Shown one piece after another: positions 33,444 through 38,138 of a DNA stretch of 38,138 nucleotides; position 1 is the stretch's first letter, and the number at the start of each line of letters is the position of its first letter. Position numbers and translations under genes: made by a program. Under the pieces are notes generated by a model, which searched no databases, was not told where the DNA came from, and saw only the letters and a list, made by a program, of their open reading frames with translations. Origin of the DNA: Planctomycetota bacterium (GTDB lineage: Bacteria > Planctomycetota > Planctomycetia > Pirellulales > UBA7805); NCBI GenBank assembly GCA_003389215.1, contig QQVP01000082.1, positions 1 through 38,138 on the forward strand, in the 5' to 3' direction.

Positions 33444-34765
33444 AGCGGACGACAAGCGACCCGTTCTCCCACCGCATAACGCCGCTCGCCGGGGGCGAAG
33501 AGAATCAGAGCGTTGGCCGCGACCAGGGTTCGCAAATCGGAAGAGCCCCGCCAGTCGAGTGGCGTGACCGTCGCGCTTTCCGCCTCGCGCACGGCGGCAG
33601 CAGCAGCGACGTCCGTTTCGGTGGTGGTGGCAGCCGGCTCCAGCCGGGCCGGATGATACGTCGGTCGATCGCCACGATGTTCGAACGGCGCGGTGAGCGT
33701 CGCTGTCACCTCGCGGGCCGCGGGCTGGGGGCGTCCTGCCAGCACTGCCATCGCCGGGGCCACGAACAGATGAAAGCAAACCAAACTGCTCACCGGATTG
33801 CCGGGCAGGCCGAAGACGAGCGTCTTCGGTTGCGGGGAGACTGCATCCCCCTCGGCGCTGCCACGCGAGGCTTCGGCCACGCCGAACCAGAGCGGTTTGC
33901 CCGGCTTGAGCGACACCTTGTGAAAGACCTCGACAACGCCCAACTCGCCGAGCACCTTGGGAACCAAATCGAGCACGCCCGCCGAAACGCCGCCGGAGAG
34001 AATCAACACGTCGTTGGCCAGACCCTGCGAAATCAATTCGCGCAGCGTCGCCTCCTCGTCGCGTCCCACGCCCAGATCGACCCCCCAGCCGCCCGCGCGG
34101 GCCACGGCCGCCAGCAACATCGGCCCGTTGCTGTTGCGAATCTTGCCGGGCGGCGGAACCGTGGCGGCGTCGACCAGCTCGTTCCCGGTGGGCAGCACCG
34201 CGACACGCGGTCGCGGCACGACTTGCACTTCGGCCCGGCCAACTTCCGCCAAGAGGCCCACTTCCATTTCGCGCACGATGTGTCCGGTCTCGAGCACGAC
34301 CTGGCCGGCCCGCATGGCCGCGCCGCGTCGCATGATGTTCTGGCCCGCGGTGAAGCGCTCGGTCTCGATGCGGACCACGCCGAGCGGTTGGCCCGCCTCG
34401 GCCTGCCAGGCGGTCTCTTCGACCATCACCACCGCCTCGGCACCCGCGGGCAGCGGCGCGCCGGTCATGATGCGCGTCGCCTGGCCCGCGCGAAGTTCGT
34501 GTTTCGGTACGTCGCCGGCGGTGACCTCCTCGACGACGGCCAGCTCGATCGGCTCGCTGGCCCGACCGCTTAGTGCCCGTTCGATGTCGGTCGCCCGTAC
34601 CGCGTAACCATCGACCAGGCTCTTGTCGTGCGGCGGCGAGTCGACGTCGCTCGCCACGTCTTCGGCCAGCACCTGGCCCGCCGCTTCGCGCAGCAGGACG
34701 CGCTCAGGCAGTTTGGCCTGAGCGTGTTCGAGCACTTTGGCCAAGGCTGCGGAAACCGTGATCAT
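33440..34765 (-). CDS. moeA: Molybdopterin molybdenumtransferase
   Basis: A 441-residue MoeA, inserting molybdate into adenylated molybdopterin in the cytoplasm. Conserved features are SLVDGYAVRATDIE near the N-terminus, GQATRIMTGAPLPAGAEAVVMVEET, the MoCF-biosynthesis domain from VAVLPTGNELVD to DVLILSGGVSAG, and VFGLPGNPVSSLVCF. Slightly longer than usual because of Ala/Thr-rich insertions near the C-terminus. The stop lies within a tandem 14-base repeat. It begins 35 bases after the amidotransferase stop on the same strand, so the two are probably cotranscribed despite unrelated pathways. Confidence 0.94.
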   Translation of the reverse strand: MITVSAALAKVLEHAQAKLPERVLLREAAGQVLAEDVASDVDSPPHDKSLVDGYAVRATDIERALSGRASEPIELAVVEEVTAGDVPKHELRAGQATRIMTGAPLPAGAEAVVMVEETAWQAEAGQPLGVVRIETERFTAGQNIMRRGAAMRAGQVVLETGHIVREMEVGLLAEVGRAEVQVVPRPRVAVLPTGNELVDAATVPPPGKIRNSNGPMLLAAVARAGGWGVDLGVGRDEEATLRELISQGLANDVLILSGGVSAGVLDLVPKVLGELGVVEVFHKVSLKPGKPLWFGVAEASRGSAEGDAVSPQPKTLVFGLPGNPVSSLVCFHLFVAPAMAVLAGRPQPAAREVTATLTAPFEHRGDRPTYHPARLEPAATTTETDVAAAAAVREAESATVTPLDWRGSSDLRTLVAANALILFAPGERRYAVGERVACRPL

Positions 34766-34800
34766 GGCGCGAACCTTGCGGCCGCCGGGTGCGAAATGAA

Positions 34801-35385
34801 TCAGCCGACGCGGAGAAAGTTCTCGAGCAGCGTCGTGCCCTCGCCCGTGAGGAAACTTTCGGGATGAAACTGCACGCCAAAGATGGGCAGCTCCTTGTGG
34901 CGAATGCCCATGATTTCGCGCTCGCCGGTGGGCGGGTCGGACCAGGCGGTGACGTCAAACTCGTCGCTGAGCGTGTCGGGCTCGATTAAGAGACTGTGGT
35001 AACGGGTGGCGGTGAGCGGATTGGCCAGCCCGGCAAAGAGCCCCTGCTCGTCGTGCGAGATCTCATCGGTCTTGCCATGCATCAGGCGGCCGGCCCGTAC
35101 GATCTTCGCCCCGTACGCCTGGGCAATCGACTGATGCCCCAGACAGACGCCCAACAGCGGCACCTTGGTCGACACGGTGCGCACGAGTTCCAGCGAGACG
35201 CCCGCCTCGTTCGGCGTGCAGGGGCCGGGCGAAATGATCACGTGCGACGGACCGAGCTCGAGAACCTCTTCCGGTCGGATCTGATCGTTCCGCTTGACGA
35301 CCAACTCGAGCGCGGGATCGATCTCTCCCAGTCGCTGGACGAGGTTGTAAGTGAACGAATCGTAGTTGTCGAGCAGAAAGATCAT
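34801..35385 (-). CDS. trpG/pabA: Anthranilate/aminodeoxychorismate synthase glutamine amidotransferase
   Basis: A 194-residue class I glutamine amidotransferase supplying ammonia for anthranilate (tryptophan) or aminodeoxychorismate (folate). The N-terminus MIFLLDNYDSFTYNLVQ is diagnostic. The nucleophile Cys is in GVCLGHQSI and the His/Glu pair in FGVQFHPESFLT. TrpG and PabA cannot be distinguished here because the partner synthase subunit is not in the window. The start at 35385 is chosen to match the family; a GTG at 35418 would add 11 residues. No good Shine-Dalgarno precedes the ATG. Confidence 0.92.
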   Translation of the reverse strand: MIFLLDNYDSFTYNLVQRLGEIDPALELVVKRNDQIRPEEVLELGPSHVIISPGPCTPNEAGVSLELVRTVSTKVPLLGVCLGHQSIAQAYGAKIVRAGRLMHGKTDEISHDEQGLFAGLANPLTATRYHSLLIEPDTLSDEFDVTAWSDPPTGEREIMGIRHKELPIFGVQFHPESFLTGEGTTLLENFLRVG

Positions 35386-35494
35386 CCGCCGGATACGCAA
35401 AGCGAGAGCCACGGTCACAGAGACGGCGCTGGAAGAACCAGGCAGAGTGCCAGTCTATCGCCTGCCCATGCGCCTGGCCAGCAGCGCGACCGCG

Positions 35495-36391
35495 CTAGGA
35501 GCGTCGCATCTCAATGAAGCGCTCTTTCGGCAATTCCATCGACTTGATCTGGAGGCCGAATTTTTCGCCGACCTTGACCGCCTCGCCACGGGCGATCAGC
35601 TCACCGCCCGCGTAGAGTTCCAGCAGCTCGTCACAACCCTTGTCGAATTGGATGAGCGAACCGGGGCCGAGCTTGAGGACCTCGGCCGCCTTCTTCTTGG
35701 TGGTGGCCAACGAAGCCGCTAGCGGAATCTCGATTCGCAAGAGGCTCTTCATGTAGGGTGGCAAGGTTCCACCACCCGCGCCGCTCGCGGGCGCGGCAGT
35801 GGGGGCCGACGTCTGTGTCGCGGCCGCCGCGGTAGCCTCCGCAGTCGCACCCTCCGCCGCGGGCGAATCTTCGGCAGCTGCAGCCGCGTTGAACAACTCG
35901 CCCGGCTTGGCCAACGGCCACAACAGCGAAGCGGTGGCCGACTTGTCGTCACCGCTCACTTGCAGCGAAACGAGCGGAGCGTCCGCCGCCAGCTCGCCCG
36001 CCGCCAGGGCCGTCGCCAGATGGGCAACCTGCTGCGCCTGAAAGAAGTCGATCTCGATCAGCTCGCCGAAGAGCGGCTCGCAGAGTCCTTCCGCCAGCGC
36101 GGCCAACTTCGCCTGCTGCGACTCGTCCGGCGCGGCACACCAGTCAGGCACGAATCCGCTGGCGGTGGGCAACGCCAATACGGCACCGACCTCGCCCGCC
36201 TGGATCAGCACACAGAGGGCCGCCCCGTCGAAGCCTGCGGGCGGCGACGCCGCGTCGAACGTCGCCGCTTCGCCGACGGACAACGCGAACTCCGCGTCGA
36301 GCGCCGTGCCGAGCGCCGTGGCCGCCTCGCCGGCTCCCGTCGTGACGGCGGCAACGACCTGGTCGACGATTTCCGGAGTCAGCTCGGCCAT
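35495..36391 (-). CDS. FliN/FliY-type protein with an N-terminal extension
   Basis: A 298-residue protein whose C-terminal 80 residues (about 214-293) form a FliN/SpoA surface-presentation domain: LLRIEIPLAASLATTKKKA, VLKLGPGSLIQFDKGCDELLELYAGG, IARGEAVKVGEKFGLQI. This is the flagellar C-ring or type III export cytoplasmic ring domain. The N-terminal 165 residues are acidic and Ala-rich and may be a degenerate FliY/CheC-like module; an Ala/Thr/Pro linker joins them. No other flagellar gene is nearby, so the gene is isolated. GAGG six bases before the ATG supports this start. Role could be motor switching or another secretion ring. Confidence 0.8.
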   Translation of the reverse strand: MAELTPEIVDQVVAAVTTGAGEAATALGTALDAEFALSVGEAATFDAASPPAGFDGAALCVLIQAGEVGAVLALPTASGFVPDWCAAPDESQQAKLAALAEGLCEPLFGELIEIDFFQAQQVAHLATALAAGELAADAPLVSLQVSGDDKSATASLLWPLAKPGELFNAAAAAEDSPAAEGATAEATAAAATQTSAPTAAPASGAGGGTLPPYMKSLLRIEIPLAASLATTKKKAAEVLKLGPGSLIQFDKGCDELLELYAGGELIARGEAVKVGEKFGLQIKSMELPKERFIEMRRS

Positions 36392-36558
36392 GATACCTCG
36401 GTGTGCGCGGGACGCGTTTGTGAAACGCGGCTGCTAGCAGCGGCAGCCGTCAGTACGCATATAGTCCTTATCGGGATGCCGTGGGGCTGAACTTGTGGTG
36501 CGCGGTCGCGCCGGTGGCAGAAAGTTTGCGGCCGCTGGGTTGGTGCTAGCGGACCCCC

Positions 36559-36564
36559 TATAAT
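36559..36564 (+). promoter_or_regulatory. -10 box of nadA
   Basis: Perfect TATAAT, 45 bases before the nadA start; no good -35 element at 16-18 bases, so activation or an extended contact may be needed. Confidence 0.45.
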
Positions 36565-36609
36565 TCAAGAGCCGCTGTCCCCCGACACCGGGCAGCCGAG
36601 GAACGTCTG

Positions 36610-37764
36610 ATGAGCACAACCGTTAAGGATACTTCCGCCGAGAGCGAGCCGCGCTTTCCGCTGCCGCCGTACAAGTCGCTGGGCAACGAAGCCTTGGCCG
36701 AGCGAATCGCCGCGGTCCGCGCGGCCTATGGCAAGGAGCTGCTGATCCTGGGCCACCACTATCAGCAGGACGAGGTGATCGCGCACAGCGATCTGCGGGG
36801 CGATAGCTTGCAGCTCTCGCAAATGGCGGCCGCCAGCAGCGATTGCCGCGCGATTGTCTTTTGCGGCGTTCACTTCATGGCCGAAACGGCCGACATCGTG
36901 GCCAATCGACCCGAGAAACTGGCCGAGCGCGACGGCCTGCGCGTGCCGGTCATCTTGCCCGACATGGCGGCCGGCTGCTCGATGGCCGACATGGCCGCGA
37001 TCGAACAGGTCGAAGCAGCCTGGGAAGAACTCGGCGAGGTGATCGACACCTCGGACGTGACGCCCGTCACCTACATCAATTCGGCGGCCAGCCTGAAGGC
37101 CTTCTGCGGACAACGCGACGGCATCGTTTGTACGTCGAGCAATGCCGCGGCGGTGCTGGAGTGGGCCTTCGCGCGGAAGCGACGCGTGTTGTTCTTCCCC
37201 GATCAACACCTCGGCCGCAATACGGCCCGCGCGATGGGCATTCCGCTCGAACAGATGCCGGTTTGGGATCCGTTTGCCGACGAACTGGGCGGCAACGACC
37301 GCGCCGCCCTCGAGGCGAGTCGCGTGTTGTTGTGGAAGGGTCACTGCAGCGTGCATCAGATGTTCACCGAACAGCACGTCGAGCAGTTCCGCGCCAAGTT
37401 TCCCGAAATCAAGATCCTGGTGCATCCCGAGTGCCCGATGGAGGTCGTCGATCAGGCCGACATCGTCGGCTCGACCGGCAAGATCTTGCGCACCGTCGAA
37501 GAGGCACCCGCCGGCAGCCAATGGGCGATCGGCACTGAACTGCACATGGTCAATCGCCTCAAGACCGAGCATCCCGAGCAAGAGATTCACTTCCTCTCGC
37601 CGATCGTCTGCATGTGCGCGACGATGTACCGCATCGACCTGGCCCATCTCTGCTGGACGTTGGAGAACCTTCAGGCGGACACGCCGACCAACGTGATCGA
37701 GGTCGACGAAGAGGTAGCCCGCTGGTCGCTCTTGGCGCTCGAGCGGATGCTGGAAGTGAAGTGA
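36610..37764 (+). CDS. nadA: Quinolinate synthase A
   Basis: A 384-residue [4Fe-4S] enzyme condensing iminoaspartate and dihydroxyacetone phosphate to quinolinate, in de novo NAD synthesis. Family motifs are LILGHHYQQDEVIAHSD, the three cluster Cys contexts (MAAGCSMADM, VHPECPMEVV, SPIVCMCATMYR), VTYINSAASLKAFC and FPDQHLGRNTA. The start at 36610 has GAGGAA eight bases upstream. Length is typical of the long NadA form. No nadB or nadC is adjacent. Confidence 0.96.
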   Translation: MSTTVKDTSAESEPRFPLPPYKSLGNEALAERIAAVRAAYGKELLILGHHYQQDEVIAHSDLRGDSLQLSQMAAASSDCRAIVFCGVHFMAETADIVANRPEKLAERDGLRVPVILPDMAAGCSMADMAAIEQVEAAWEELGEVIDTSDVTPVTYINSAASLKAFCGQRDGIVCTSSNAAAVLEWAFARKRRVLFFPDQHLGRNTARAMGIPLEQMPVWDPFADELGGNDRAALEASRVLLWKGHCSVHQMFTEQHVEQFRAKFPEIKILVHPECPMEVVDQADIVGSTGKILRTVEEAPAGSQWAIGTELHMVNRLKTEHPEQEIHFLSPIVCMCATMYRIDLAHLCWTLENLQADTPTNVIEVDEEVARWSLLALERMLEVK

Positions 37765-37943
37765 ATGGGTGCACTCTTATTTTCGCCGCGGCGGCGGCGG
37801 GCTCGGTTCGGCTTCAATCGGCGACGCATGCATTGGAGGTCTACCCCACGACAGAGCGAGATGAAGACCGGTTCATTATAGGAGCCGCCAAGTTGTGTCG
37901 CGTACGTTCGCGCGCCTAGAATGGCCGAATCGGATTGAATCGA

Positions 37944-38013
37944 CCGGGAGGGCGACGCTCCTGCGGAGCCGCAGCGCAACGATTGATTCTCGGCTCGGCG
38001 GGAGCCTCGCCCC
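37944..38013. repeat. REP-like inverted pair
   Basis: Forward copy at 37944-37970 (27 bp, two differences from the element at 5218-5244) and an inverted copy at 37992-38013 (GGCTCGGCGGGAGCCTCGCC and two more C). Together they can fold into a long imperfect hairpin with about 18 of 21 arm positions paired, loop about 21 bases. Confidence 0.7.
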
Positions 38014-38102
38014 ACTGCTGTAAACATCTGGTATTTTCGTAAAGCACTTATTTGGAGAAGCTTACGGTCTGTGGATTTCCATTTTTCTCCTGGAGGTGTG
38101 CC

Positions 38103-38138
38103 ATGGATGGTTTCTCAAATCAAGTGCTATCACGTTTG
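38103..38138 (+). CDS. Partial coding sequence at the window edge, possibly a transposase
   Basis: An ATG at 38103 with a strong GGAGG about seven bases upstream opens the frame MDGFSNQVLSRL, which is still open at the window end. From about 38016 the DNA becomes clearly richer in A+T than the rest of the window. The short N-terminus resembles starts of IS-type transposases found in planctomycetes, but twelve residues do not allow identification. Confidence 0.45.
   Translation, partial: MDGFSNQVLSRL

Noticed and set aside
1..38138. CRISPR arrays, tRNA and rRNA genes, prophage or defence genes
   Set aside because: No regularly spaced repeat array, no tRNA-like cloverleaf or rRNA sequence, and no phage or defence protein family was recognised.

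Overview
The window looks like chromosomal DNA from a GC-rich planctomycete of the Pirellulales type. The evidence is a giant secreted DUF1549/DUF1553 protein with haem-like CxxCH signatures, a secreted SHD1 (Sla1 homology domain 1) protein, PEP-CTERM sorting signals, a J-like/transmembrane protein of planctomycete style, and many short intergenic repeats. Assignment rests on protein families only; no rRNA or tRNA gene is present.

Layout. 180-5053 (minus): DUF1549/DUF1553 protein and an alpha/beta-hydrolase. 5306-8494 (plus): a hypoxanthine-type phosphoribosyltransferase, a family-4-like glycosyltransferase and glgC. 8551-10123 (minus): two tandem paralogous secreted concanavalin-like proteins. 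10124-10865: no gene, but a dense set of stem-loops ending in a minus-strand intrinsic terminator, a candidate structured RNA. 10866-16712 (minus): UDP-glucose dehydrogenase, gyrA (TTG start) and an FMN-dependent alpha-hydroxy-acid dehydrogenase. 17097-17856 (plus): a 5'-truncated ECF sigma factor and a small zinc-type anti-sigma, bounded on both sides by repeats. 18012-20944 (minus): a HAD phosphatase and a PEP-CTERM beta-propeller protein behind a textbook sigma-54 promoter with three helically phased palindromic upstream sites. 21605-22309 (plus): an unknown gene. 22484-24287 (minus) and 24719-26227 (plus): a divergent pair made of a J-like transmembrane protein with four NPFE motifs and a secreted SHD1 protein. 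26419-31164 (minus): an envelope-elongation cluster transcribed as mreC-like, a small membrane protein, mreB and PBP2, preceded by lnt. 33440-36391 (minus): moeA, a glutamine amidotransferase and a FliN-domain protein. 36610-37764 (plus): nadA. At the right edge a new reading frame begins in AT-richer DNA.

How the genes relate. The clearest functional units are the cell-elongation cluster with a strong consensus promoter at 31230-31259, the sigma-54-controlled PEP-CTERM/phosphatase pair, and the SHD1/NPF pair, in which a eukaryote-like peptide-recognition domain and candidate ligand motifs are encoded back to back and are both predicted to face the periplasm. The remainder is housekeeping (gyrA, nadA, moeA, glgC, ugd). 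Repeats occur as at least three families: a 115-bp element with covarying hairpin arms (27-141 and 16948-17069), a roughly 100-bp element with imperfect terminal inverted repeats (17875-17978 and 28722-28822), and a REP-like motif (5218-5265 and 37944-38013).
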